Of a stretch of 64,000 nt of DNA, positions 41,572 through 51,744 are shown piece after piece; position 1 is the stretch's first letter, and every line of letters starts with the position of its first letter. Made by a program: the position numbers and the translations under genes. A model generated the notes under the pieces. That model was not told the DNA's origin, did not search any database, and saw only the letters and a program-made list of their open reading frames with translations. Source of the DNA: Ornithodoros turicata (lineage: Eukaryota; Arthropoda; Arachnida; Ixodida; Argasidae); NCBI RefSeq assembly GCF_037126465.1, contig NC_088210.1:28545511-28609510 (forward strand), given 5' to 3'.

Positions 41572-41642
<71 letters not shown>
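41440..41642 (+). mobile_element. Retroelement 3' end with (ATT)n tail
   Basis: GCTTTGGCTGTTCTTGTACA and GGTAATAAAGAT lead into (ATT)n at 41561-41642, interrupted once by CTC. A short conserved 3' end with AATAAA and a trinucleotide tail is typical of non-LTR elements and their SINEs. The family is not certain; the preceding body is too short to classify. Confidence 0.45.
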
Positions 41643-41643
<1 letters not shown>

Positions 41644-41854
41644 GACTGGCATCATCAGTTTACAGCGCATGCTCAAAGTAGAAAAGTAGAAACAGATATG
41701 AAATACTTACGTATACAGCAACAGTCGGAACAGCCAAGATTTGGAGAAATATTTTGGGTACACTGTTGGAGCCTCTTTGAAGTACCAGAAAGTAATATGG
41801 AGATAAAAGTAAGTACTGCCCATAGTAACGTTAGTTTCTTCATTTTCCGCTAGG

Positions 41855-42130
41855 GCAGCGCTCGTCCGTGGTAGCCAAGGCCGTGCTGAAGACTGGGAGG
41901 TGCTGGGTTCGAATCCTACCACAGTCTGTGCTGTCTGAGGTTTTCCCTGGGTTTTCCGAAGACTTTCTAGACGAATGTCGGCACAGTTCCCCCTGGAGTC
42001 GGCCCAGGGCGCATACTAACCCTCCTGTCCCCCACTCCTTCCTGCTGTCCTCTCTCCATCTGTCCGCGTCTGTACGCCGCTCATAGCCACAGTTGCTTCG
42101 CGGCGATAACGAGGAATTAAAAAAAAAAAG
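41855..42130 (+). repeat. S2 SINE, full length reference copy
   Basis: Head: GTGGTAGCCAAGG (A box) and GGGTTCGAATCCTACC (B box). Body: GCTGTCTGAGGTTTTCCC, TTTTCCGAAGACTTTC, GTCGGCACAGTTCCCCC, GTCGGCCCAGGGCGC. 3' part: CTGTCCTCTCTCCATCTG, TACGCCGCTCATAGCC, GTTGCTTCGCGGCG, then an A run. The intact CACTCCTTCCTGCTG at about 42033-42047 is the empty-site reference for the F1 insertion at 48.3 kb. Confidence 0.85.
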
Positions 42131-42620
42131 CAGTCGTGCAACGAATGGGTGCATTTTGCCACCATCTTCCTCGTAAGGAGTAAAGATGACGCAAGACGAA
42201 GCAAACAAAATGGCCCGGAGCAACTTCAAGATTCCGACACGACATCGATAAAGCTTGCGTCAAAGATGCCTCCAGTGATTAGATGCAGTCATCTGTCACC
42301 CAATCATTTATCACGGACGGGTGATTTTTCATCGGTCGATCTAACATTTGCTGAATGTGTATATGTGCTCGTATCTGTGAATCGATGAACGCGATATTCA
42401 ATGAGGTGAGGGTGAATCTACGATTATAAAACGCAAATAAACCAATAGCGAAGGTAGCTATGAAATCGAAGCTTATAGCGCGATGTGACGTCATCCGCTT
42501 CAAAGAAACATATGGCGATTGGCTTATCATATCTTCGGAACTGTTATCGTGAGCTCCTTCCTAAAAATCGCCGTTATATTTTGTGACACGACTCGATTCT
42601 ATAAGTAATACAATAGCCGC
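42131..42620. other. Unassigned stretch
   Basis: About 490 bp with no recognised element. Open frames are short and of no recognisable family. Confidence 0.35.
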
Positions 42621-42764
42621 ACGGCAATAACTTCACCTCCTAACCAACCATCATCTCGAATGACATCGTTCTCTCCCCTGATTTGTTGAAAGTGGGAGGC
42701 GTACGCCTTTTTTGTGGCAATTATGCAGTACGTAATTGTCATTAAGTGTGCCGTCTGACTAGGG
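42621..42764 (+). repeat. D element, internally deleted
   Basis: The left part is worn (ACGGCAATAACTTCACC) and leads into AACCAACCATCATCTCG, GGAGGCGTACGCC and the loop, then breaks from TAATTGTCATTAAG into the D terminus GCCGTCTGACTAGGG, followed by TA. The right arm between loop and terminus is missing. Confidence 0.75.
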
Positions 42765-42766
42765 TA

Positions 42767-43639
42767 TACTATAAGACTAAAAAAATAGACATAGACTTGA
42801 GTTAACCGAATGCAGCACGTACATCAAATAAGTAAAAGAAAGCAGCAAATACAATTTTGTTATAGTTAATTTCGATAAACTTAGCTACGGCTGCGGTAAA
42901 CATTAATAATAATCTAGAAGTGAAAAGATTACATGAGGGGTCAAGTTAGGAAGAAGAAGAAGAACAACAACAACAAATAAGTAATGATGATATAGGGAAC
43001 GAACGTGTAGTGATGTAGTGAGTGTTAGGAAGAACGGTCGCACTACAAGTTGACGAATTGTGAACTAACAAGTGGAGTACATATTACAAACATCAGTTGA
43101 ACCAGCTGAGCCTTTGCGAAGTGCTCACGGACACAGGTGGATACGTGGAGCATAATACATAAACCCAAATCAATCAATCAATCTGTTTGAGTACCATTTT
43201 TCCGTTCCTTCTTAAATAAATCAATTCGTCGAGCAGTACTAAGAGCACGACTCCATAAGTTCTACACGCACCTTATACCCGTTCAGTGGCACCCTGCAAC
43301 AAAGAATAGACATCGCGCTAAAGAAATTTCGCGCTGCACAAAAGCGAAAGGCAAACTTGACTCTCCCTTTGCCCCCTATGTGACAAAGCACATATATCAA
43401 CCGTACACACTAGCATACATATTATGAAGAAACTTCTCTGTTGAAGACGAATGACTCGAGTACGAGAAAATACACCCAATATGTCCAGATCGTAAGAGTT
43501 TCTAATGCCTCTTTCATTTCGTTCTTCTTTTTCTCGCTCAGAACACGACCTGCGATTTTTTTTCTCCCCGCATGTACTTCCTTAACCGCTCTTGCATGGC
43601 ACTAAATCTGAAAGGAAAGGGGTTATGTTTCAACGGGGC
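42767..43639. other. Unassigned stretch
   Basis: About 870 bp with AAC-rich text at about 42960-42975 and no recognised element. Confidence 0.35.
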
Positions 43640-43840
43640 GGCGATCGCGAAAGCCTTATAAAGAACGGAGATGATCGGCCGCCGTCGAATTGGAAGGGTT
43701 CGGGCTGGGACAAAACCCTGGCGCGCGCGCACGGCTTCAAAGGGTTCCGCCCCTTGCAGGCACCGCCTCCGAAGCGGCCCCGGGTCCGAGCCCGGAGTTC
43801 GGAGAATGCACGTGCCCCATGCGACGGTATTTTGAGGTCG
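43640..43840. promoter_or_regulatory. GC/CpG-rich patch
   Basis: A short CpG-rich patch (GGCGCGCGCGCACGG, GCGGCCCCGGGTCCGAGC) with open frames on both strands and no family match. It may be a promoter or an isolated GC-rich repeat. It is followed by an A run at 43889-43902. Confidence 0.3.
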
Positions 43841-44039
43841 CTCTTTTCCAGAAAATGAACGTCTATTTGTGGTCCGTTTGTCTTTATTAAAAAAAAAAAA
43901 AACTTGCGGCACGAAATTACGCTGGAATCAGATGATGTGCTGCAGGATACAATGAAAATTTGTTGGTAGTTTTGACTTGGAAGGTGATTTGGGAATCAGA
44001 ATAATGCGCAAACAATAAAGGGTTCATTTCTTTGAGTCT

Positions 44040-44240
44040 GTGCATGTCTTTATTTATTTATTATTACCCTCGAGGTAAGGCATTGAAGAAGGGAGTGGGT
44101 TACAACTGAATACACAACAACAACAAGTGAATACAAACAAAATCAAAACAAGGGAATAGAACACTATGAAACACTATTGAATGCATTACACTGGAACACG
44201 TCAATGACACAAGGGATAGCAAGTTAAGAAATAGTCTTAC
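44040..44240 (-). mobile_element. Possible LINE 3' UTR remnant
   Basis: TTTATTTATTTATTATTACCC followed by TCGAGGTAAGGCATTG and GGGAGTGGGTTACAAC resembles, read on the minus strand, a LINE 3' UTR ending in TAATAAATAAATAAA. This is recollection of style only; no coding part is present. Confidence 0.25.
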
Positions 44241-44272
44241 TTAATTAATGACTTAATTAGTGTCTAGCCGTA

Positions 44273-44521
44273 CACTCTTAAAAATGAACTTCACCTCATA
44301 GCACGCTCCTAACCAACCATTATCTCGAATGGCATCGTTCTTGCCCCTGATTTGTTGAAAACGGGAGGCATACGCCTTTTTGGTACTCCATTTTGAGTGC
44401 ATAATGGGTACAAAAAGGCCGCACGCCTCCTGTTCTCGAGAAATCACAGGCGAGAACGATGTTAGTCGGGATGATGGTTAGCTAGGAGCGTGCTATGGGG
44501 TGAAGTTCATTTTTAAGGGTG
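44273..44521 (+). repeat. F1 fold-back, C-like arms
   Basis: CACTCTTAAAAATGAAC to TTTTTAAGGGTG, TA flanks. Arms have the C outer words CATCGTTCTTGCCCC and GCGAGAACGATG with GAGGCATACGCC and GGCCGCACGCC in place of GGCGTACGCC, and the C-type loop TTTGAGTGCATAATGGG. It bridges subtypes A and C. Confidence 0.85.
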
Positions 44522-44574
44522 TATGCCACACAACTTTGCGGTACAAGTTTCAAATTAAACTAAAAAAAAATCAA

Positions 44575-44745
44575 TTGTGAAACATTCCTCTAAATGGGTG
44601 TATTCTCCAAAAACACCATGCCAAAGGGGAAGCACCGTTTCAGGGGATTGCAGTCGACTCAAAACACTGTGTCGGATGAGTGTCTCTCAAGCAGCCTTTT
44701 TAATACTGTTATTAGACCTTTTAGTTGAGTCCGCGGAGCAAAAAA
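44575..44745 (+). repeat. ACACC-rich fragment
   Basis: Words TCTAAATGGGTGTATTC, AAAAACACCATG, GAAGCACCG and ACTGTTATTAGACCTTTTAG, the last followed by TTGAGTC, match the right end of the 21.7-22.1 kb element. Confidence 0.4.
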
Positions 44746-44749
44746 AAAA

Positions 44750-45400
44750 AAAAAAAAGGAAAAACAAGGAGTGTTTATGTACACAGACACCCATTATACA
44801 TCGTGAAAGGATAAAAAAAAATACTAGGTACGGAGGCTTGGCAATGAATAGCGAGAAGACATTTACCGAACGTTATCACAAAAAAATCACTTGATCTCTG
44901 AATGTTTATCAGATTTTGCATCGCTATACTGTATTGACGATAATTATGATAATGAGTCAAGATGATGATAGGCTACGACGCGAGCCGACTACGCTAATGG
45001 GAGAAGCCACAGTGATTTGTCGGTGTCGGCGGATTGATTTTGCCTATCCAAGGGCCCTTCACGGCGAAACCTCCTCACCACAAGGCACGCGCTCTTTCTC
45101 CAGGCTTCCACTCAACCACTGCCCCACAGCAACACTTACGTTAATGACGATGATTTGGGCTACTCATCAGCTATCAGTCTTGGTTATTTATGCAATATAT
45201 TTGTCTTTTACGGAGGCACACAAATGTATAACAATAAAAGAGAAGGAGAAAGGGGAAGAAAAAAACGCGTACACAAAGCGTACGAAGCACACAAGGTACG
45301 AAATAATAATAATAATAAGAAGAAGAATATTAATGGCGGCGTGATACACGTAAGGTTTGTCTGCCCAGTGTGGCGCGACATGTTGCACGTGCCGCAGGGT
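44750..45400. other. Unassigned stretch
   Basis: About 650 bp with (AAT)n at about 45303-45317 and no recognised element. Confidence 0.35.
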
Positions 45401-45401
45401 A

Positions 45402-45941
45402 CACTCTTAAGAAAAAAAGGAGTACTTTTACTCCTTTTGGGGACTAAATGCATTGCCACAAAAAATAGTCCCTTTCGGGAGTAAATGCACGGGAGTAAAT
45501 GAATGTCACAGAGTGGAGACTGCATTTCACGCGCTGTTGTAAGAGTCCCAGGTACATAATTGGTGTGCAACAATGAAAATACTTTGAAGCAAACCGTCAA
45601 CCGTGATATATCGAGTGATATAAAATCTTGCGCCATACTAGGGCACAATTTGCGAAGAAAGATGCGCTAACTGTTTCTTACTCTGTGTGGGAGGAAAATT
45701 GCTACGTTGTCCGAGTTATACAGCCTTGCGTCGTTCAAATTGACCAACGGCACATATTTACGTAGACTGTTGCATTCAGGAGACCATTCGCGAAGTTCAG
45801 TGACAATTTGCAGTCCTGTGGAGTAAATGTCGGGACCAAATGCCGGGTTAGGGGACTAAAATGGGGAGTAATTGCAGACTATGGGAGTAGAAGCTGCAAT
45901 TACTCACAGTTTTACTCCTTTTTTTTTTTTTTCTTAGAGTG
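45402..45941 (+). repeat. F2 element, full-length reference
   Basis: 540 bp from CACTCTTAAGAAAAAAAGG to TTTTTCTTAGAGTG with TA at both sides (45400-45401 and 45942-45943). Left arm words GGAGTACTTTTACTCC, GGGGACTAAATGC, CACGGGAGTAAATG. Middle words GTCCCAGGTACATAATTGG and CATATTTACGTAGACTG. Right arm words GGGGACTAAAATGGGGAG and GGAGTAGAAGCTGCAATTAC. Arm words are partly repeated within each arm. No open frame; non-autonomous. Confidence 0.85.
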
Positions 45942-45974
45942 TAGGACTGCGGATAATTTCGACCACTGGGGTTC

Positions 45975-46199
45975 TTTTGAGCGTCAACCATGCATTGCCG
46001 CGAATGATAGTGTAATCACCTCTGATTCGAAGAGAAATGGGGGGCGTATACGCCTTTCTGTGTCAATTTGGATGTATGATAATTGACACAAAATAGGCTT
46101 ATGCCCCACCTCTCTCTTCGAATCACAAGCGGTAACCCTATCATTCGTGGCAATGGTTGGCGCAGAGCGTGCTGTGCGGTGAAGTTCTGTTCTGAGAGT
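45975..46199 (+). repeat. F1 subtype B, left end missing
   Basis: From GAGCGTCAACCATGC through GGGGGGCGTATACGCC, TGTGTCAATTTGG, GATAATTGACAC, GGCTTATGCCCC to GTTCTGAGAGTG. The left TIR is lost close to the end of the F2 copy. Confidence 0.7.
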
Positions 46200-46205
46200 G
46201 TGTGT

Positions 46206-46305
46206 ACACTCTTAAAAATGAACTTCACCGCATAGCACGCTCCTAGCCAATCATCATCTAGACGAGAGGCGTACGGCTTTTTTGTACGGCTTTTGTGACA
46301 CTTAA
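46206..46305 (+). repeat. F1 left-arm fragment
   Basis: CACTCTTAAAAATGAAC, CGCTCCTAGCCAATC, GAGAGGCGTACGGC with a repeated TTTTGTACGGC, then TGTGACACTTAACAGG. The rest is missing. Confidence 0.65.
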
Positions 46306-46385
46306 CAGGACAAGAAACGAAAGAAGAAAAAAAGAGGAAGAAGAAAAAGGGAGTGAATTTAGCAACACCTACAGCGTGTACAGAG

Positions 46386-46452
46386 TGTAGTCCCGTGAAT
46401 TACAGTTACTCCCCACTTTAATCCCCAGACCCTGAATTTACAGCAGGGCCAC
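46386..46452 (-). repeat. F2 fragment
   Basis: TACAGTTACTCCCCACTTTA followed by ATCCCCAGACCC and TGAATTTACAGCAGG match reverse-oriented F2. Confidence 0.6.
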
Positions 46453-46560
46453 TGCCACTACCTTTTTATGACACTTATGCAGTTATGTTAATTGTTACAA
46501 CAAGGCGTACGCTCCGCGCTCTCCACAAATCAGCAGTGATAAAGGTGTCATTCTGTGCAA

Positions 46561-47052
46561 CACTCTGAAAAATGAAACTTCACCGCATAGCACGCTCCTA
46601 GCCCACCATCATCTCGAATGCTGTCGTTATCTTCCCTGATTTGTTGAAAACGGGAGGTGTACACCTTTTTTTGTGTGTGACAATTATGAACAGCATAAGT
46701 GTCACGCACAAAAAGGCGTACACCTCCCGTTTTGAACAAATCAGGGAAGATAACGATCTCATATGATGATGGTTGGCTAGGAGCGTTCTGTATGCGGTGA
46801 TGTTCATTTCTAAGAGTTCGAGACTGGGAGGTACCCGGGTTCGAATCACGGTGCCGGCTGTGCTGTCTGGGGTTTTTGTTAAGTTTTCCTCAGACGCTTT
46901 CAGATAAATGTCGGCACAGTTCCCTTAGAAGTCGGCCCAGGACGCACATTCCCCCAGGGCGTCAGTCGTGTCGTTGCCCACCTGGGTGAGGCCGACAACG
47001 GCGTGCCCTTTCACCATTACAACCACCACCACCACCATCATTTCTAAGAGTG
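46561..47052 (-). repeat. F1 fold-back, subtype A, nested, carrying a SINE
   Basis: CACTCTGAAAAATGAAAC to TTTCTAAGAGTG with AA on both sides (46559-46560 and 47053-47054). Arms have GGGAGGTGTACACC and GGCGTACACC, loop TTATGAACAGCATAA. The right end is split by an S2 copy. Without it the element would be about 258 bp. Confidence 0.85.
46817..47037 (+). repeat. S2 SINE with alternative 3' end
   Basis: Starts TTCGAGACTGGGAGGTACCC (5' truncated before the A box), keeps the B box GGGTTCGAATCACGG, GTCGGCACAGTTCCC and GTCGGCCCAGGACGCAC, then follows a different 3' part (CAGTCGTGTCGTTGCCC, CAACGGCGTGCCCTTTC) and a (CAC/CAT) tail. It is flanked by the 13 bp duplication TCATTTCTAAGAG at 46804-46816 and 47038-47050. 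Confidence 0.9.
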
Positions 47053-47101
47053 AATGGTTGGCCTTCAGCGTGCTATGCGGTGAAGTTCTGCTTTAAGGGT
47101 G

Positions 47102-47778
47102 AATAGAGTCTTAGAGTATTGTTAGCATGTCAGAGCAAGAAAGAAATACGAGGCATATAACGCACACGACAATACTACTTGCACAGTAGAAGCACATACA
47201 TAATCAAACACCACAGGAGAAGTAACCTGTAGAAGTAGTAAGAACGTCGGAAGAAACGTCAGACACACTGCGGTCGTGACAAATATCTCACATGGAAGTG
47301 CAACTCACATAGCATAGCACATCGCAAACACCACCACACGCACACGCCACCCCAGCAGAGCACGGCGTGCTTTGACGCTATGGCGTTTGGCGCGAGGCTT
47401 CGCCCGAATTTCTTCCATTGAAATTCGGGATCCATCCGCGAAAAAAGGACCCGAAGAAAAGAATCTGGAAGGCTTCTTTCAAATGGAGCTGAGCAAAATG
47501 GTCCCACGGATCATTATCAGGCATTGACGGAGGCCCCGACAGATTCTTGGTTCACCCCCCCTCTAAGATTAATCGTTCCACGGACCAAACTCTTCGTGGT
47601 CGCTGTAAAACTTCGCCCTTCCCGAAGTCCAGCCGCGATCTAGCTTTCGGCCGTCGCTTCCCGAATTCACGTTGAGATAATACGAATACTCTGTACATCT
47701 GCCATATAAAAACTCGGTGACGTCGGTGCCAGTGCATGTTTACGTGAGTGGCGCTATATAGCGAATCGGAACTACATA
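47102..47778. other. Unassigned stretch
   Basis: About 680 bp, slightly GC-richer near 47380-47660, with open frames on the minus strand and no recognisable product. Confidence 0.3.
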
Positions 47779-47959
47779 CAGTCAAACTCCTTTATAGCGA
47801 ACACCTTTTTAACGAAAATACCACTACAGCAATTTTTTTTGCGGTCCCGCTGGAGCCCTATAGGTCCAATAATGGACATCCTTTTTAACGAAAATACCTT
47901 TACTGCAATTTTTTTTTTTTTTGCTGTCCCCTGAGTTTCGTTGTAAAGGAGTTTGACTG
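47779..47959 (+). repeat. Pogo/Tigger-like MITE, copy 1
   Basis: TIR CAGTCAAACTCCTTTATAGC and complement at the right end, TA duplicated on both sides. Internal words GAACACCTTTTTAACG, GCGGTCCCGCTGGAGCCC and AATAATGGACATCC. 181 bp with paired arms that each carry a T-run. TA targets and CAGT- termini fit pogo-like Tc1/mariner elements. Confidence 0.8.
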
Positions 47960-48156
47960 TACAACTATCCACGATATACTATTTTGTTAGTGTACCTATA
48001 GTCCTCTTTAACTGATGGAGCCCTGACAAGTCAGATTTGTAATGGGGAGGGGGGGTATATTTATTAGAACAAAGAGGACCATAGCTCCCGTAGAATAGCG
48101 GCCACGCCGAGTAGTCCACCGAGTAGTCCACGAGTAGTCCACGCCGAGTAGTCCAC

Positions 48157-48650
48157 GCCGAGACTGGGAGGTGACACGGATTCGAATCCTGTCACCGGTT
48201 GCGCTGTCTGAGGTTTTCCCTGGGTTTTCCGAAGACTTTCCAGACGAATGTCGGTACAGTTCCCCCTGAAGTCGGCCCAGGACGCATACTAATCCCCCTG
48301 TCCCCCCCACTCCTTCACTCTTAGAAATAAACTTCACAGCAGAGCACGCTCCTAGCCAACCATAATCTCGAATGATATCGTTATACGCCCCGATTTCTTG
48401 AAAACGGGAGGCGTACGCCTTTTCTGTGACAAGTATGAACGGCGTAAGTGTCACAAAAAAGGGCGTACGCCTCCTATGTTCTCAACAAATCGGGGCAGAT
48501 AACGATATCATTCGAGATGATGGTTGGCTATGAGGGTGCTATGCGGTGAAGTTAATTTTTAAGAGTGTTCCTGCTGTCCTCTCTCCATCTGTCTACGTCT
48601 GTACGCCGCTCATAGACACAGTTGCTTCGCGGCGCTAACACGGGATTAAA
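48157..48650 (+). repeat. S2 SINE interrupted by an F1 copy
   Basis: Starts GAGACTGGGAGGTGACACGG, B box GGATTCGAATCCTGTC, body to CCCCCCACTCCTT, interruption 48316-48569, then CCTGCTGTCCTCTCTCC to TTGCTTCGCGGCGC and an A-rich tail. It is preceded by 3-4 repeats of CGAGTAGTCCAC (about 48107-48157). Confidence 0.85.
48316..48567 (-). repeat. F1 fold-back, subtype A, nested in S2
   Basis: CACTCTTAGAAATAAAC to TTTTTAAGAGTG with TT on both sides (48314-48315 and 48568-48569). The empty site is in the S2 copy at 41.9 kb. Arms have GAGGCGTACGCC and GGCGTACGCCTCC, loop GTATGAACGGCGTAAG. Confidence 0.92.
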
Positions 48651-48655
48651 AAATA

Positions 48656-50795
48656 GAAAAAATAGAGAAAAGAAGGGGAGGAAAAGTCAGCAAAACGGGA
48701 CGTCGGCTTGCTATTCCGCAAAGAAAAAAGAAATGAAAGAGGTCCACAAAAATAACTACGCACGTGCAAGTGGTTGCCTATCACGTATAACGTTAGCGGC
48801 AATCATTCCTTCTTTATCTGGGCGACTCCTGCAGACCGTCTCCTATACGACAGCGATTAACCACGGCTTAGGCACGATCGAGTACATTAATGCAAGGCCG
48901 CTTTTTCCTTCAGGATCGATGTGACAGTTTGACTATTAAAACTCTGCGTATACGGAGACAGCAAGATGGTCACGAGATATGCGGGTCCTGTACGATTTAT
49001 CTGCAGCTTGCAGATGTTCAAAAACGAGCGTCTCTATATAATGCGTAAAATAAAAATGGTGAAACACTCAATATCTGTCTCAAAAACGTGCTTGTACCGA
49101 TCCTCTGCAAAATGGTTAAAGAAGACAGAACGGACCACCTGTGACACCCGAGGGCACGTTGCGTTGCGTTGCGTTTTGTAGCGACACTGTTTGCCAAACT
49201 ACACCTTGAAATAACGAAGTTGAACTGATTACGTATAGGCCATTGAAACACGCTTCTCGCCGTGTTTGTGGTTTCGACCGGTCAAGCCCCTCTATATACT
49301 GCACACCTGCGCCGTTTCTTGTTTTTTTTTTTTTCTTTGCTCAAATTGCCTTGGAGTATGAATGCGATAATTTTTTTTGTCACTTCGTCGATTAGGGCCC
49401 TCGATAATTATTCTGAGAACCAGCTGGAACCCATCCTGATTTAAAGGCAACATGCGGAAACAAGCACCTGACAGTGGTCATTTGATTTCCGTCTAAATTG
49501 AAAAAAGTGTAGACGATAAGGTGCAGTCTGCAAAGAAACAGGAAACAAACACGTGAGTCGAAGTGACGTCACGCCTGGTTGTTTGGCTTCTCCTCCAATC
49601 GTGCTCCTCCACGATATGCTACCTCTATCCAACGTGCCCCCATTTACATCAACGCAGCGAGCTCGTCAAGGCGAAGCGCGTTGAGTTAAAGTTCTGGCGA
49701 GGTTATCACGCAAAAAGAAGGACCTCAAAGTCATTACCAGTTCCTCTTCACGCCCCTCCAAAATTACCCGCACTGTCCCCTCTCCATGCGCGAGCCAAGA
49801 AGCTGAAAAACAAATGGTGAACATTTCCCCCCCGATCGCGCGCACACACACACTGTTAGCAGACGACAGAAACAAAAACAGACGAACAATTTCCCAAAAA
49901 TCCTCCTCGTTCAAAGTCTCACTTCGTCGTCGACGACAGGTCATAATTATCGACGACGAAGTATCGTGTGTTTTTTTTTCTCGCCCTCTTATTTTTCATA
50001 ATTCGAACACTTTTTTTTTTGTTCTTTTCACAGGTCCAGTGACTATACACTACTCCAAAAGTCATCTTTCACAGTCATTAGAGCTGTGATTCGGGTCCCC
50101 CTTTTCCGTACGCAACATTCGCCAGTGCAAGAAAAGACGTACTCGGCAGGTTGAAGGCTTTTAATGACGACCCATGGTGCAAATGGTATATCTTCGAGCT
50201 CCCGGGCTCGAGATGGTTATCTCGTAGTTGTCGACTTTAATAACTGAAAAATGGCATCACCTCCTTCGCATTTAGGAGTAATTATGTCAGAACGAAAAGG
50301 GGGTGACACGCTTTTATTATTGTTTCCGAAAGGGTTAAGCACATACTTTAGGTTTCCACGAGAAACTACCGAATTTTTGGAGGCAAGTAAAGATGAGCAG
50401 GCTTTATGGAGAGGTTTTTTATTCAGAGTATGTGGAAGTGGATGACGAAGAATATATATCATCGGAAGTATAGCACGCATGGATGATGGATTTCGAGGAA
50501 CGCCGTTTAGTGTACAAAGTGGGTATTAATCACTGACTAAGTTTGGTTAGGTTTAAATCGTAATAACCACCTTGTGCATCAAGACTGCACCGACATTTTT
50601 TTTCTGATACAGAAGTTTGAATAAATCGACATCGCGATAATTGTTCTTAAGATTGTTTTTCGTTATGTTATGAGCTTGACAATAATGGTTTTGTCTACAA
50701 AATAAGCGCCATAAGTTTAAATGTACAGAAAATCTAAATTTAGATAATTTATCTCGCCCTTTCTCGTCGGCGGAGTATATATACGCTACACTCTA
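48656..50795. other. Unassigned stretch, no gene recognised
   Basis: About 2.1 kb. T runs near 49321-49334, 49972-49979 and 50011-50020 and a GTTGC repeat near 49159-49172. Open frames are short and without recognisable domains. Confidence 0.4.
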
Positions 50796-51043
50796 CACTC
50801 TTAAAAATGAACTTCACCGCATAACACGCTCCTAGCCAACCATAACCTGGAATGATATTGTTATCTGCCCTGATTTGTTGAAAACGGGAGGCGTACGCCT
50901 TTTTGTGACAATTATGAACAGCATAAGTGTCACAAAAAAGGCGTACGCCTCCCGTTTTCAACAAATCAGGGCAGATGACGATATCATTCGAGGTTATGGT
51001 TGGCTAGGAGCGTGCTATGCGGTGAAGTTCATTTTTAAGAGTG
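50796..51043 (-). repeat. F1 fold-back, subtype A, near intact
   Basis: CACTCTTAAAAATGAAC to TTTTTAAGAGTG, TA flanks. AACGGGAGGCGTACGCC and GGCGTACGCCTCCCG in the arms, loop TTATGAACAGCATAA. A mismatch pair in the outer arms only (AACCTGGAATG against CATTCGAGGTT). Confidence 0.92.
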
Positions 51044-51045
51044 TA

Positions 51046-51283
51046 TAAACAGAACTTCACCGCCCATGTGCGCCAGCCATTGCCGACAGGGTTAGCGCCT
51101 CTGGAGGGGGCATACGCCTTTTTGGGACAATTATCATACTATATCCAAACTGACACAAAAAGGTGTACGCCCCCCCTACACACACACACACACTCTGCCT
51201 TCGAATCAGAGGCGATAACCCTGTCATTCGTGGCAATGGTTGAAGCACAGGGTGCTACGCGGTGAAGTTCTGTTTTTAGAGTC
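51046..51283 (+). repeat. F1 subtype B, abutting the previous copy
   Basis: Begins AAACAGAACTTCACCGCCC directly after the closing TA of the previous element. B words GTGCGCCAGCCATTGCC, GGGGGCATACGCC, GGTGTACGCCCCCCC and an (AC)n insertion in the right arm, ending TTTTTAGAGTC. The left TIR has lost CACTCT. Confidence 0.75.
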
Positions 51284-51293
51284 TGGGTACTTC

Positions 51294-51302
51294 AAGAAAA
51301 AA

Positions 51303-51336
<34 letters not shown>

Positions 51337-51604
51337 CGGTCTTAGTCCTTTGGGGGACTAAATCTCTTGCCTCAAGCATTCGTCGCTTCCCGGTTGAATG
51401 CACGGGTTTATATGAAGTTTAAGAACTATATATTTGTAGAATAAATTTTATTGTCAGTGGTCTAAAATGGCGAATAATTGCAACTTATAATAATAATTAA
51501 TTTTATTATTCGCAATCAACAATCAGCAACATAACGTGGGACAAAAACGTATGGGACCATAAGCTGTATAGTTGCTCCCTAATTTGCTCCTTTTTTTTCC
51601 CCTC
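51294..51604 (+). repeat. F2 element, expanded GA tract
   Basis: TTCAAGAAAAAAAGAG, (GA)n at 51303-51336, GTCTTAGTCCTTTGGGGG, ACTAAATCTC, ATGCACGGG, GGTCTAAAATGGCG and GTTGCTCCCTAATTTGC. F2 order is kept but the arm words are worn. Confidence 0.6.
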
Positions 51605-51744
51605 AGTCTAATATATGCTTATAGTCGAATGAGTTATACCGACTCCACGTTCAGGTGAATGGTATACGATGTATAACAGAAGGAGGCGCTTGACTCCAGA
51701 GTGGGACTTGACAGAATACTGCTGTAGAAACACTAAAAAACACT

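Larger units (their letters stand above)
46463..47101 (+). repeat. F1 subtype E, interrupted by an F1 and a SINE
   Basis: Left-truncated E copy: CCTTTTTATGACACTTATGC, GGCGTACGCTCCGCGC, CAGTGATAAAGGTGTC, TTCTGTGCAA. It is interrupted at 46561-47054 and resumes TGGTTGGCCTTCAGCGTG to CTTTAAGGGTG. The resumed text continues the E right arm exactly. Confidence 0.8.

Noticed and set aside
3428..51283. Regularly spaced palindromes as a CRISPR-like array
   Set aside because: The units are 240 bp transposable elements with terminal repeats and target duplications at irregular spacing in eukaryotic DNA, not short repeats with spacers.
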